A stretch of 64,000 nt of DNA, from assembly GCA_026075535.2 (NCBI GenBank), contig AP026539.1:12896001-12960000 (forward strand), given 5' to 3'. The notes under the pieces are model-generated. The model saw only the letters and a list, made by a program, of their open reading frames with translations, searched no databases and had not been told where the DNA came from. Both the position numbers and the translations under genes were made by a program. How positions within the stretch are numbered: position 1 is the stretch's first letter; each line of letters opens with the position of its first letter. Source of the stretch: Tricholoma matsutake (lineage: Eukaryota; Basidiomycota; Agaricomycetes; Agaricales; Tricholomataceae). Of this stretch, positions 10,850-22,469 are shown in pieces.

Positions 10850-11935
10850 CTATTCCTGTGTGAATACAGGTCGGAAGTTGGTTGGGTTTACGGAGGCGAA
10901 GTCGCTATTTCCCCCTTTGCGGTAGATGTCCCAATGTCTAGTGAGTGCATCTGGCTTGGCCCCTAGTTTCCCGGGGTGGAAGCGGATGACGAGATTGAAC
11001 TGGGAAAGGTACTCAGACCAACGGGCCTGGTGGTGGGTGAGCAACTTGGTAGTGCTGAAGTACTCAAGATTTTTGTGGTCAGTGACCACATCAACTGGGT
11101 TTGCAGAACCCTCGAAGTACTGCCTCCAGTGTTTGAAGGCTTTGAAAATGGCCAAAAGTTCCTTATCATGGGTGTTGTAATTTAGTTCAGCGGGATTGAA
11201 GGAGCGGGAATAAAAAGTGACCGGATGGATTTCTCCATCCACAGTGTAAACCGAAAGGATAGCAGCTAGGGCATAGTCAGAAGCATAGGTTTCAAGTACC
11301 ATTTGTGAGTCGGGTACCCATTGAGTTAAGATGGGTGCATGAGTGAATTCTTGTTTGAGCTTTTCAAAAGTGTTGCGGCACTTCTTGTTGAAGTCCCATG
11401 GTGCAGATTTCTGCGTGAAGCGGGTGAGTGGGATGACAATGTCTGAATAGCCATTAATGAAGCGGCGGTAAAAGTTGCAAAAGCCTAAGAAGGATTGAAT
11501 GTCCTTAACTTTCCTAGGCTCGGGCCAGTCAAACACAGTTTTGACTTTATCCTTGGACATCTGCAGTCCATCCGGTGAAAGGATGAAACCCAAATATTTG
11601 ACGGTGTCTTTGTGGAACTCACATTTCTGTGGAGAGGCATAAAGTCCATTTTTCCGGAGACAGCGGAGGACTTCTTTGACGTGAGCCCCATGCTGGGACT
11701 TGTCGTCGGAATAGATTAGGATGTCATTGAGGTATACAATGACACAAACATCCAGCATGTCACTGAAGATGTCGTTCATAAAATGCTGGAATGCTGCAGG
11801 TGCATTAGTGGGTCCAAAGGGAACCACCAACCACTCGAAGGATCCGTAGTGGGTGCAGAAAGTAGTTTTCCATTCATCACCGTCCGTGATGCGGACTAGG
11901 TGATAAGCGTGCTGCAAGTCTATCTTGGTGAACAA
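10850..11935 (-). pseudogene. Reverse transcriptase and RNase H (gypsy-2), catalytic sites mutated
   Basis: RT palm and thumb, then RNase H. MFTKIDLQHAYHLVRI carries the first catalytic Asp. The normal YLDD box reads YLND: the Asn codon at 11726-11728 fits CTCGAT changed to CTCAAT on this strand. RNase H starts VLETYASDYALAAILS, where the usual ETDAS Asp is Tyr, and continues to TDHKNLEYF and HPGKLGAKPDALTR. Both enzymes should be inactive although the frame is open for 361 codons. Confidence 0.9.
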
Positions 11936-12860
11936 GCAGGCTTTTCAGGGAGAGTCAAGGAGGTCGGAAATGAGAGGAAGGGATAGCGGTCTTTCTTCAT
12001 AAGACAATTGAGTCCTCGGTAGTCGACACAAAGTTGGAGGCTACTGTCCTTCTTCTTGACAAAAAGTATAGGAGCTCCATGAAGAGACTTAGAAGGACAG
12101 ATGAAGCCTGAGCAGACGTTTTTGTCAATGAAGACTCGTAGGGCTTCTAATTTGGAGGGAGAGAGGGAGTACATGCGACCCAGAGGAGGGGGAGCATTAT
12201 CCTCCGTCTCTATCTTGAGGTTGTAAGGACAATGTGGAGGAAGGGTGTCTGCCTTATGCTTATTAAAGACATCAGCAAATTCATGATACTCAGTGGGAAT
12301 GTCGGATAAATCCGGCGGGGTTGAGGATTGGGTCGAGTGGGCAGATAAGCCTTCTGGAGCGAAGGTCATCTGGAAGGCTACTGCCCCAGGGAGTTTGCTA
12401 GCATGTGCATAAGCAGCAGCATTGATGAAAGAAATGTCGGGAGGTGTAAACTTTGGAGGAATGGGGGGTTCGGAAAATGTGGAGGATTCAAGGATTTCTA
12501 CCGGAAGGTTTGGGGACAAAGGAGACGTCTGAGGTGCTGAACCTCTATGATCAGCAGAGTGGAAAGTGATTTGGCTTGAAGACCAGTCAATCAACGGATT
12601 GTATTGCTTCAGCCAGTTATGACCAAGTACTGTGGAACAGGAAGAGTCTAGCGAGGCTACATAAAATGACAGATTGAACATTTCACCGGTAGGAAAGGTG
12701 ACTGGAAGTTGGGCGACTTGAGTTATGGTGGAGTTGCAAGATCCATCAAAGAGTCGTAAACCGATCGGGTTAATGGATTCCATGCTGAGTTGGTTATTCA
12801 ACACGAAAGAGGAGTCAAGAAAGCAGTGGGATGAACCAGAATCGATGAGGGTTCAGACAG
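11920..12860 (-). pseudogene. Protease and N-terminal RT (gypsy-2)
   Basis: The aspartic protease active site LIDSGSSHCFLDSS is just upstream of the first ATG; a TGA at 12853-12855 immediately precedes it, where CGA would restore the frame. Downstream come a conserved VLGHNWLKQYNPLIDW block and the RT fingers region, GFICPSKSLHGAPILFVKKK and CVDYRGLNCLMKKDRYP. A frame change near 11935 separates it from the RT palm. Confidence 0.8.
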
Positions 12861-13029
12861 GGGTGGAAAGGTCAGGAATAGTTAAGAGGATGATTAGGGA
12901 GTCAGGGTCGGAAAGAGTGGACACGTTGAGACGAACATAGGCAGCCAAGTGGGTAAGGTCAACGCAACCCCCAGCCCCAATGGCTGTATCCTGAGGGTTG
13001 TGGACTATTTTTCCGAGTCCACAGTCTCA

Positions 13030-14102
13030 GGAACGACAGTGGATGCACAGGCTTTTGCGGCTTTGGATTTTGGGCAGTTTCCTGCTACGTGCCCTTCCTC
13101 ACTGCAGTAGAGACAAAGTTGTTCTCTCATGCGACATTCTCATTCCTCCCCAGTAAGCTTGCCATTCTTCCCCAACTTATTGGAGATGGACGACTTGGGC
13201 TTGTCCCGGGAAGTGTTCTTTGTCGCAGAAGACTGCTGATTGGAGGTGTTACTGCAGGCGGAGTTTGAAGATGCTTGGTTTGTCAATGGGGAAGAGCTTT
13301 TTGGAGAGTCCTTCCGACTAGAGTTAGTGATGTTACTGGAATTCTTTGTTTTGAAATGGGATTTGTCTTCTTGCATCCAGTAGATGTCGTCGCTGTCCTG
13401 CGCTTTCAAGCACAGTTCTGCGAGAGTATTGGGTTTACCACCCCAGAGAACTTCTATGCGAAGCCGGAGCGGAAGACCACAGAAATAGTGGTTGCGAAGG
13501 GCTGCTTCATTCCAGTTGACCCTAGAAGCTAATTCCCAGAAGTCAATGTTATATTTCGTGATATGACCACCTTTCTTCATTGCTAAATCAGAGAGAGCTT
13601 TTTCTGCATCTCCGACCGGGTTGTGCAGACCAAAGTTGCTTTCCAGCTCAGTGAGGAAAGCTTCATAGTCCCACATCCAGTGTGTGGAATCTGTTGGGTC
13701 ATTCAGACCAGGCTCAAACCAACTGAGAGCTGATCCCTTAAGATAAGAAAGGATGAATATGATCTTTTTCTCATCAGAGGAAAATATGTGCAGACGGTCG
13801 CAGAAATGAAGATTGCAGGAGACTAAGAGGTCTCTAAGTTTCTTTGGATTGGCACCATCGAAAGTGTCGGGGTCGCAAACTTTGATTTTTTCGGTCTTGG
13901 GTGTGTTATTCTGATGAAGGGTGCAGATACTCTCCGAGAGGTTGTAAAGGACATCTATGAACCTATCCCCTGGGTCAGGGTTTTCCCCCGTGGGAGGTTG
14001 ATCCTCAGGATCATTGGGATCGGGGTCACCCCCGGGGCTGTCAGGACCACTAGGGTTGTCGGGTCCACTGGGGGGTCCATCCTCTAGACCAGGATCTTCC
14101 AA
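13030..14102 (-). pseudogene. Gag with zinc knuckle (gypsy-2)
   Basis: The minus-strand reading frame begins MEDPGLEDGPPSGPDNPSGP, a Pro/Gly/Asp-rich leader, and holds a retrotransposon Gag domain (FILSYLKGSALSWFEPGLND, FGLHNPVGDAEKALSDLAMK). After a stop at 13140 the same reading continues to a CCHC knuckle, CLYCSEEGHVAGNCPKS (about 13065-13115). The stop makes the knuckle unreachable in this copy. The role in an intact element is capsid and RNA binding. Confidence 0.8.
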
Positions 14103-14436
14103 CCCAAAGGGTTCAGGCTGGTTGATGCCTCCTACGTACTCAAGGGGAGTTCTTGATCAAAAACCTTCTGGGTTGCCAGAAGGTTGCTGGGCATGGGTGG
14201 ACATGAGGTTGGCACTGATTGAGGGAGCTCCTGAGCCGATTTGTCGAAAAATGTTTGAGGGTCTGGAAGACACTCCAAAAGTAGTGGCGGGTCGAGGGTC
14301 GGAAAGGGTGGATCGCTGGATTGCAGAGATCCCTGGAATAGTACCAGCGCGTTGGGAGTTTTTTGTTGTGCACTGGCGGGTCTCAGTAGGGGTCATAGAG
14401 AGGAAATGGACGAGTGAAGTGTGAGTTCATATATAC

Positions 14437-15142
14437 TGTTAAGAACTGATCCTAGAGGCCGCTTCAGAATCCGTCCAGACACTGCGGGTGATGATAGCGG
14501 GAGATTGTTGGGTCGATGCAGATTCTGCGGGAGGGGGAACAGAAAGGACTTGGCTTCAGCTTGTAAGAAGCTGCGCCCTTCACCTCATCTGGTGTCCTAA
14601 TTTCAAGTTGAGGGTTTAGAGGTAGGAGCGGGAAAGTGTGGGTAAATGCAGGGAGGAGTATGGAGGGACTTAGGTTGAGTTCAGATGAGACTAGAACTTC
14701 GGAGGAAGACTAGAGGTTGAGTTGAATGTAGTTCAGACTCTTAGAGGACAGGGGTTGGAGTAGAAGGAGGTTTTAGATTGGCAGGGTAAAGTCGAGTCTA
14801 TGTCAATATACAAACTGAGGAATACAAGGCAAAACTAACTAAGCTTAAATACTGTAGTCCGGAATAATGCGGAACAGGAACGAAGACTGCAGCAGTGTCT
14901 CGACTGCATAGATAAATTACCTATGGGAGCTGCACAGGAATCCATAGTCAAATTTGCAATAGAGATGTCAGCCTTGGAAAGGCAGCCATGGATGCTGTAC
15001 AAGGCGGCCTGATGCACAGCAGCGTGGGCAGTGCAAGGTGGCCAGGAACAAAATCGGGAGGTGTAGACAAAAGTCATGTTTGACATGCGGGAAAGAGTCA
15101 GATAGATGTGGGTTCCGATCAGGCGAGGAACAGTTCTTGACA
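14437..15142 (-). repeat. 5' LTR of gypsy-2
   Basis: On the plus strand it runs from TGTTAAGAACTG to AGTTCTTGACA, pairing with 8514-9202. It contains a short extra segment near 14928-14950 relative to the other LTR. The amount of divergence marks an older insertion than gypsy-4. Confidence 0.9.
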
Positions 15143-15147
15143 ATGCC

Positions 15148-15515
15148 CAGGACTCTGGTGAGTCATTGACCGGAGGCTGAGGCATCCGGTCAGGGTCCTG
15201 GAGTCGGCGTATTCCCTTAGCTGACTGGCACTCCATGGGCAACCACTTGGGAAGTCTCCAGGTCACAATCGCGTGGCTCATGAGCGACATGCGAGCCACA
15301 GGGGCAGTTAGACTGGCCATGCATACGTACAACTGGGCCCATCAAAGGTCCAGTTCATTTTCTTCTTGTTGGGCAGCCACTGCCCAGCGATCGAACTCTG
15401 CCACACTTTGGGGTAGCTCTGGGGCTGTAGACAGGGGTTCCCTAGGAGCGGGTACCCAATTGGCAGACCAGGAATGGGAGAGGGATGGGCAGCACCATAC
15501 TTGGCAACAGACGTT
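15148..15515 (-). pseudogene. Unrecognised reading region, right of the gypsy-2 insertion
   Basis: The minus strand reads ELPQSVAEFDRWAVAAQQEE, then (after one stop) PVARMSLMSHAIVTW and PVNDSPESWA, and would run on into 8513 as WFMHRQLFQFQ if gypsy-2 were excised. It joins a TNP2-like transposase near 15515 by an abrupt change of sequence. No family is recognised. Confidence 0.4.
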
Positions 15516-16490
15516 CAAGAAGATGGGAGATGGTTGTGGGGTCAACATGATGGGGAGGTGTGAGACCAGCAATAAAAGTATTCTCAAATTGATACCGAAG
15601 ATGAAAAGGTAAGTTCAAGCAATAAAGCAGGATTGCTCCACAAGACACTTTTTTGCCTATATATAAAATAAGCTGTGCCATAGTCTGTGCAGAATTTGTT
15701 AATAACTTACCAGAAATCTTGTTGGTATAAGGATTGAACCAATCGATATAGATTCCAAATAGTAAATGATAAGGAGACTGTAGAAAACCTTGCAAGTCAT
15801 CCCAAGCAGGGCTATCCTGGATATCATTCATATTGGCATGAAAGGCAGCTGGTGGATGGCTTCTGTGGTGGTTGAAAGTCTCATGAAGGCTGTCTTCAAT
15901 GACCTTGGAAGATAATAAGAACTGAAGCCAAGAATCAAAGGATTGTGTAGTGTATAGATGACATGGGACCCATTTAGGACCATTTGGAGTATTCTGAGTT
16001 GTCCAGAGGTTTGTGTTACAGGATTGTGATCTTGGGGATGCCTTCCACTGACATTTCCAAGGAATAGGATGAGAAAAGAGGGAAAATCACTTGGGGCAGC
16101 ATGCTGTCCAGATGATTTCTGGCTCTGAGCAGTGGAGCCGATATGCCATCCAGGCATCATGAGGGAGTTGGATGTTTGGAAGCTTGACATTGAGTCCAGA
16201 TGATGAAAGAGCAACCCCAACAATAGAGAGAGTCACAGAAATAATAAGTTGAAATCCTTGTAGAATTTTGTTGGTGATAGAACGACTCACACCAGCTCTA
16301 TTGTGGAGCCAGATGACAAGGAGACAGATCATCTTTGTGATAAGTACTGTAGAAAAGTTGATATCTGCATAATTAGTATATTAGTCTGGATCTAACAATA
16401 ACAATCTAGCACTTAGCACTTACCTGTGGGAGAATTACAAGCTCTAGAATGTTTTGGTGATGGGCTTGGGGATGATGATTGCTGCTTTCC
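15516..16490 (-). pseudogene. TNP2/CACTA-like transposase, N-terminal part with two introns
   Basis: Three minus-strand exons can be read. The end of a first exon lies at about 16424-16490. The second (15711-16346) starts LITKMICLLVIWLHNRAG and includes LHCSEPEIIWTACCPK and NMNDIQDSPAWDDLQGFL. The third starts at 15656 with KKVSCGAILLYCLNLPFHL. The introns are 16347-16423 and 15657-15710, both GT...AG with phases that preserve the reading. IDWFNPYTNKISGK and LPFHLRYQFENTFIAGLTPP match what I recall of TNP2-like transposases in mushroom genomes. The catalytic and C-terminal parts are missing: the gene is cut near 15515 and at the LTR at 16504. Confidence 0.7.
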
Positions 16491-16503
16491 CTTTGCCAGT
16501 TGT

Positions 16504-17775
16504 TGTAAGGGGACTAGGGGGGACTAGTCAGGGTGCCCTTTTTATATTTAGAGGTGGAGCACCCCTTCCGACATCTATCCCTTGGCATGATGTCATTTGG
16601 CAGCCTTGATCTGACTATCTCTGCCTTTTCTATTTTTAGATTATTATTTGATTTTTGCAGTCTTCACATATACTGGGCATTGGCAAAGGGATCCTTAGAG
16701 TTTTCTCTTTGGATTTCTCTTTGCTATGTGTGCCCCCAATCCCTGTAATATGTAGTATAATTTTAACTTTGGATTTCCCTTTGCTAAGCTGAGGTTGCCC
16801 TTATAGTAGGAAAACTCTCTCCTAAGGCCCGAAATCATGAACACACTGCCCAAGATAGGCAGGTACAGAGTGGATGATGCTTCCCAAAGCTCCACAGACT
16901 CCCTACACACTGTTCCTGACAGTCCTGCCTTTAGTGCACCGCCATTTTCACCAAACATGCCCCCTAGTGACATGGACACATCAGAGTAATGTTACCAGAA
17001 TATGTGTGTAAATTGATTCACTTAAATCTATGATCAAAAACTTCATCAGGACCCTCCAGACAAACTCTATGACCAATATTCCCCCCATTGCAGCTCCAAG
17101 CATGCCCAACAATGATGCGCCACCAAATGTGCCCACTAAGGAGTGCCCAGATCAAACTGTCTCCCCCCGCCAAATTTAATGGTGTGCATGTGCAGGGGCA
17201 TGCATTCCTTAATTCCTGTGAGTTGTACATCAGTCTCCAGTCACATCAATTCATTGATGAGGCTGCAAAATTTTATTGGGCCTTCACATACATGAAATCT
17301 GAACATGCCTATCTCTACATGGACTGTATTCTGCACCAAACTAAAGAGCTCAGTTCTCTACCTTTCTCTACTTGGGGTGACTTTTGAGCAGAGTTTGTAT
17401 GCCACTTTTGTCCCCTCAATGAGTGCCACCAAGCAGTGGGCTCGAGTCATCCTCTTACCATCAGGCACATTGATCTGTGGATGATTATGTTGATGAGTTT
17501 AAGGATTTGGTGGACATGGCAGGATATGAGAGTGGGTTACCAGTGGTGGTGAAGTTCAGATGGGGCCTCAATTAAGCAATTCAGGACCAGATTGCACAGA
17601 TATTGCAAGGGCACCCAGCAGATGATGATATCTATGCTTGGTATGAAGCTGCTTCACTCTGTGATGAGAATCGACTCACAAATGCAGTGTTTAATGCTGC
17701 ATTCTGTGCTCCAACTACCACTCACGTGCCCTACACCTTCAATTGAACCCTACCCCACCATAACCCTATCCATGG
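16504..17775 (+). mobile_element. Eroded Ty3/gypsy fragment gypsy-5 (LTR and gag), relative of gypsy-4
   Basis: 16504-16805 matches the gypsy-4 LTR (TGTAAGGGGACT start, GGTTGCCCTTATA end) but lacks a segment of about 125 bp near its 5' side. 16806-17775 matches the gypsy-4 leader and gag, ending where the homology stops near CCTACACCTTCAATTGAA. Most sites that are CG in gypsy-4 are TG or CA here, and gag is full of stops. The pol region and 3' LTR are absent. Confidence 0.85.
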
Positions 17776-18689
17776 ACTTATTTGCCTACAATAGCCAAAC
17801 CAATGGAGAAGACTTCTGGTCTTCCTCTGGACCCATGCATCGCTCCAAACATCAACCACACAGCCGGATTATTATTGCTTCCCATTTGGTGCATTGAGCT
17901 TTTGCATGGAACTTTAGTTGAGTTACTGACCAGCTAGCATTGAAGGTTTTATTCAAAGAAATGAACAATAACTTTCATTCATCCAAGAAGAAGATGAGAG
18001 ACAAACGTCCTTGGGCCTTGCCAACTGCCATAGAATCCCTTGAGCACACCCTCTTCAGCCACTCCATTCTCACAATCACCATTGATGAAGCACACCACAT
18101 GCGGAACCCCAGCAAAAAGCATCTTAGCGCCTTGAAACTCCTCAAGGGGGCAATGGTCCAGCTCATTGTGACTGCCACTCCTCTCCACACATCTTCAAAG
18201 GTAAGTCAATGATGTCACTACTCTGCATTATAATGCTTGACATCGTTTCTTCTAGGATATTGCAGCCATGGGGCATCTTGTCGGTAAATCCCACTTCTTC
18301 ACAGAGGCCACATGGTTACAGGAGAAGGATGATGCTGCTGCAGTTTGGAGAGCAAAGAAGCTTGATGATGATGGAGAGACTCAGCTTGCTGAGTGAGTCC
18401 AGGCTGTGAAGTGTCTGCAGGGCCATCTCATGGGTCATTTCCTCTGGAGGACGATGGAAAGCTTCGATTACAAGGACAATGCACTGCTTCCACTACCCCT
18501 GTATAAAGAGATTAAAGACTAACATGGATACATCTGGATACATCTGGATATGCAACCATGGATACAGATACAGTATGGATACAGATACAACTGTATCTGG
18601 ATAAACTGTGAATATCTATACTTAACAAAATGGAATTGCTTACAGGTGACTGATTTGGATTCCAATGTTCTCAGATTCACATATTCATA

Positions 18690-19140
18690 GATCTACTTTA
18701 CTAGTTCTGCAAAAGCTTTCAGAGTAATACATATTGACAACATTTGAGACATAATCAAAAACATTTCAAATTCTGGGTCCAATTCAATACTTATATTCTC
18801 CTCCTCACACTCCTCTCCCATTTCAGACTTGACTATCCCTACCATCTTGTCAAACCCAGGATACAGTGGTGATTGAGCCCAAGATCCCACAGCCATTTGT
18901 GCTCTAAAGGCCTGTGAGCTCATGTTATGCTGTAGGTGACTGATCTGAAGACATCCACTTGAAAATGCCCATTCAGCATCAACTGAGGATGCTAAAACAC
19001 ATGTGAGGGCCTGAGTACATCACACAATAATGTACACTTACCTGGTACAGAGCAAAAGTCTGAGCCCTTTTTTGCCAGGCATGGATGACGTTGACTTGCT
19101 AGGTGCCAATATTTCATGTAACCACCAACCTCTGCATTTT
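18690..19140 (-). pseudogene. hAT transposase C-terminal dimerisation domain remnant
   Basis: The minus strand reads SSVDAEWAFSSGCLQISHLQ then SSQAFRAQMAVGSWAQSP, the hAT dimerisation signature (normally SSVDAERAFS). Upstream, across an apparent intron beginning GTAAGTGTACATT near 19039, KYWHLASQRHPCLAKKG fits the preceding hAT segment. It sits between the two helicase lobes of the SNF2-like pseudogene on the opposite strand. I could not define terminal inverted repeats. GGATACA-type microrepeats occupy 18530-18600 beside it. Confidence 0.7.
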
Positions 19141-20400
19141 AAGAGATCTTGGGCATCGTAACACTGACAAAAAGAGAGATGGACATTATTAAGACTCAAG
19201 CCACAAGTGCCAAAGCAGCGTAAGTATAACACCATCCACTTTCTCCCTTCATTTCTAACATAGTACACAGTCTCAAATCAGCCACTAACATGTTGAAGAT
19301 TCAGATGAAAGTAAGTTGCTGCAAGTGCCATATGGTCCAGTCTGACAAGTGCCATGTAGAAGTTTTATCTGGAGTATTGCACAGCCATTGGGTATGCCAA
19401 GGAAGACTCTACTGCAATGTGGCCATCTTTCAAGATGCTTGAGGAATGGGTGCTGGTCAAGAGTACAAAAATGGACATCTGTGCAAACATTTGTGCCCAT
19501 TACCTAACCTATGACAAGGTGGACAATGTGTCCTTTGTGGATGGGCAGCCTGTTTTCCTGGAGATTGCAGTTACTCCAGAACAACCACTACAAAATATGC
19601 GCCAAATCATCATCTTTCAGAAGTTTTCCTTGATGGCACAGCTACTACAAAATGTGCATATCTCCAAGTCATCCTTCATTTCTTTTGTGTCTGACACTAT
19701 CTATTGAGGTTCTTTGCCTATATGGGGTTGGGAGCCTTGCCATCAATGGCAAGATCTCCTTTGAAAAGCGCAACAAGATAATTAGGGAGTTCCACAACCC
19801 TAAGAACCCCATCAGAGTCCTCATCTTCTCCAGCATCGGATCTGCTGGGCCTTTTGGTGGCCGATACCATCATATTCTTCGTGAGCATCGCCATTCCCCA
19901 TTTGCCTGACATTCCATTGATATTGATTGTAAACCCACATGACCAACCATGGTCTGCTCAAGATGAGAGACAAATGCGTGGCCCCAGAGGAATATCATCA
20001 AAGTAATTTATCTCCTTGCAAATGACTCAGCTGATCTCCTGATGAATGGCGTGGCGCAAGACAAACACAATCAGTTTGATGCCTTTGTCCATAAGGAACT
20101 TCGAGATGGTTTGTCCTCTTGTTTGTTGTTACAGCCTTACAGATTCAAACTGAATTTGTAGAGTTGGAACAACTGTTAAAGGGCTGCATTCCTGACCTTC
20201 ATGATGACATGAAGCCTGACCTTTCTTCCACAAATTGGAAAAGGAGCAACAAGCTGATCATCATCAATGATGAAATACCCCATGTCAGCGAGCCAGATAC
20301 CTCCATACTCCCATTGGACCCCAATACCTCTCTACTCCCATTGGATCCCGATACCTCTGGTTTCCCATCAGAACCAGATGTAGGTACTTCGGATGGAGAG

Positions 20401-20765
20401 GGGCTTAGTGATGCCCCAAGCTCAAATATATTGGATGGCCTTCCATGTGAAGGTAAACCTTACGTGCTATATAGGGAGGGTAAATTCTGATTTATTTCTT
20501 ATGCAGAGGAGATAGAATTGGACAAGACAGAGAAGCCGATGCAAAGAAGACCCATAGCTGGCTGCTGGAGGTCACCCCCAATTGCCAGTGATGTGCCAAG
20601 CTCAAACATGTCAGACGGCCTTCCACTTCAAGGTAAACCATATGTGCTATATAGGGAGGGTAAATTCCAATTTATTCCTTATGCAGAGGACATGGAATTG
20701 GACAAGACGGAGAAGCCAGCAAAAAGAAGACCCCTAACCAAATGCTGGAGGTCACCCAAGATCAT
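20401..20765 (+). repeat. 180-bp in-frame tandem duplication in the helicase-like tail
   Basis: CTCAAATATATTGGA at 20421 and CTCAAACATGTCAGA at 20601 begin two copies exactly 180 bp apart. Both encode DGLP, GKPYVLYREGKF, ELDKTEKP and CWRSP. The first copy carries a TGA after GKF. The period is a multiple of 3 and keeps frame, so it is a 60-residue protein repeat. Confidence 0.85.
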
Positions 20766-21499
20766 CATGGAAGAAGAAGGTACTGCCCTTGTTACAGATA
20801 ACTTTGCCCCAATTCCCCTGGTCCTTCATGGAAGCTCCCCCTTAAACTCTGACCAAGAGAGCCCTCCACAAAAATGTTCATGACAAGGAATGATTGGGGC
20901 TGAAGGCAGGGCTCAAATAATGGCTGGGCACATCCAGCTGGAGCAGCAGCACACTACTTGTAAGTCTTCCACAGTATAATTTCAAGGAATGAAACATGCT
21001 TATGTTTTATACAGCCTCTTTTACTGGCACGGAAAAGGAAATGAATAGGGAGAACAATGCCACATCAAACTCAGCTGGTGAGTCTTTCAATTGAGGTCAA
21101 AATAAACACATAGAAGAATAAAACCACAGGCCATTACAGCCCTCTCACATGCCTCATCAAGTTGCATTGCAGAGAAAAACAGGGGTGGGACCTCTGGGAC
21201 CTCATCAAACAGTTTACCAAGACAATTCCTCATCCCACCAGCAGAACCAAAAAAAACCAATCCTTTTGCTAAAAAACCCTCTACTACAGAAACCAATCTC
21301 CCCCAGATACCCTCCATGGCCAACCCCAATCCCTTTGCCTGCCCGCCCATGCAACATGAGATTCCCAGTTGTCAACCCAGACAATTGGATAATGTTTCTG
21401 TGCTGCCAATGTCTGCTCTGAAGGGTAAACATGGAAAGAAGTCTAAGCCCTAAGCTTATGGGCTCTAAATTTTCGATCTTAGATATTTTGTACAGAAAG

Positions 21500-21810
21500 T
21501 CATTCTGGACTCACAGTTAAATTTTTGCTGTACATTTCGGGTGCAGTATTTGTTGTACATGTTCTGGGATCCCAATTAAATTGTTTTTCTTGTGCTGTGT
21601 TCATCAATTTGTCGTAGACATTCTGAGTTCACAACTAAATTCTTGCCGTATATTTTTCATGTGCTGTGTTGTCAATTCATCATAGATGTTCTGAGCTCAC
21701 TGGTAAATTTTTTTCACATGCTGTATTTGTTGTAGTCATTCTGTGATCACAATCAAATTCTTGCCATGTATTTGTCTTGTGCTGTTTTTGTTGTAGATGT
21801 TCTGGATGCA
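21500..21810 (+). repeat. Tandem repeat of about 58 bp, degenerate
   Basis: Units recognised by TTCTG(A/G)G..TCACA..TAAATT followed by TTGCCGTATATTT and TGTGCTGTGTT recur about six times at spacings of roughly 48-70 bp. The array lies directly downstream of the SNF2-like stop codon. Non-coding as far as I can see. Confidence 0.6.
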
Positions 21811-21834
21811 CAAGTATTTCTGTTATGCAGTTCA

Positions 21835-22400
21835 TCTGTTCTGCAAATGTTGTGCAGTGATCTGAAGCAATACCCGCATTGTCTACAATGTCAATGGAGT
21901 GTGTTCCACTCCTCTGACTCCAGCACAACTCCTGGGGAGTGCTGCAACAAGTGTCATTTCGCATTTTTCTGCTCTGTGTACTTCTGAGAAATTCTGAACA
22001 TTCTGTTGTGCTGCAATCATTGTGCAGTGATCTACAGCATTACACGCATCATCTACAATGTCAATGGAGTGTGTTCCCATCCTCTGACTGCAGCACAAAG
22101 TCCTAGGGAGTGCTGCAACAATTGTCATTTTGCATTTTTCTGTTTGGTGTACTTCTGAGAAATTCTGCAAATTCATTTGTGCTGTAAAAGTTGTGCAGTG
22201 ATCTGCAGCATTACCTGCATCATCTACGGTGTCAATGGAGTGTATACACATGCTCTGACAACAGTATGAGTCCTCAGGACAATTGCTACAATTCTCATGC
22301 TGCATTTCTGTGTACAGTACTCCCCAGACAATGCCTGTAATACAGCAGTACTGGAGATGTTGTGCAGTGATCCAATACATTACATGCATCATCTACAATG
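21835..22400 (+). repeat. Tandem repeat of about 170 bp, four units
   Basis: TTGTGCAGTGATC occurs at 21850, 22020, 22191 and 22360, spacings of 170, 171 and 169 bp. Each unit also has CATCATCTACAATGTCAA and TCCTCTGAC. A minus-strand open stretch across it follows from the near-171 period and is not taken as a gene. Confidence 0.8.
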
Positions 22401-22469
22401 TCAAGTGAATGCTTTCTCACACTCTACCATTCTCTCTCCCAATCCCCATCCCCTACTCTCCCCCACCAC

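Larger units (their letters stand above)
8514..15142 (-). mobile_element. Complete Ty3/gypsy element gypsy-2, TSD ATGCC
   Basis: Two LTRs bound a minus-strand gag, protease, RT-RNase H, integrase series. The bases outside the LTRs are ATGCC at 8509-8513 and at 15143-15147, a 5-bp target duplication. The polypurine tract is CTAAGGGGGAAATAC, directly before the 3' LTR (minus strand). Several stops and substitutions inactivate it. Confidence 0.93.
17780..21453 (+). pseudogene. SNF2-type helicase-like pseudogene, split by hAT debris
   Basis: A DEAH box in ITIDEAHHMRNPSKKHLSAL and motif III VTATPLHTSSK (18080-18200) identify a SNF2/DEXH ATPase core. An intron follows (about 18201-18255, GTAAGT...TTCTAG), then MGHLVGKSHFFTE. 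After the hAT insert the C-terminal helicase lobe appears: YGVGSLAINGKISFEKRNKI and VLIFSSIGSAG (19700-19860), then VIYLLANDSADLLMN. A repeated tail (20401-20765) leads to a last exon from about 21175 with FLIPPAEPKKTNPFAKK, ending at TAA 21451-21453. SNF2 proteins remodel chromatin; this copy has many stops and frame changes. Confidence 0.75.

Noticed and set aside
11256..11340. CpG explanation for the RNase H Asp-to-Tyr change in gypsy-2
   Set aside because: GAT to TAT is a transversion, so it does not belong to the CpG-transition set.
21883..22392. A 169-codon minus-strand open frame with repeated Cys/His
   Set aside because: It spans the 170-bp tandem repeat; the near-171 spacing keeps the frame open by chance. 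No upstream gene context.
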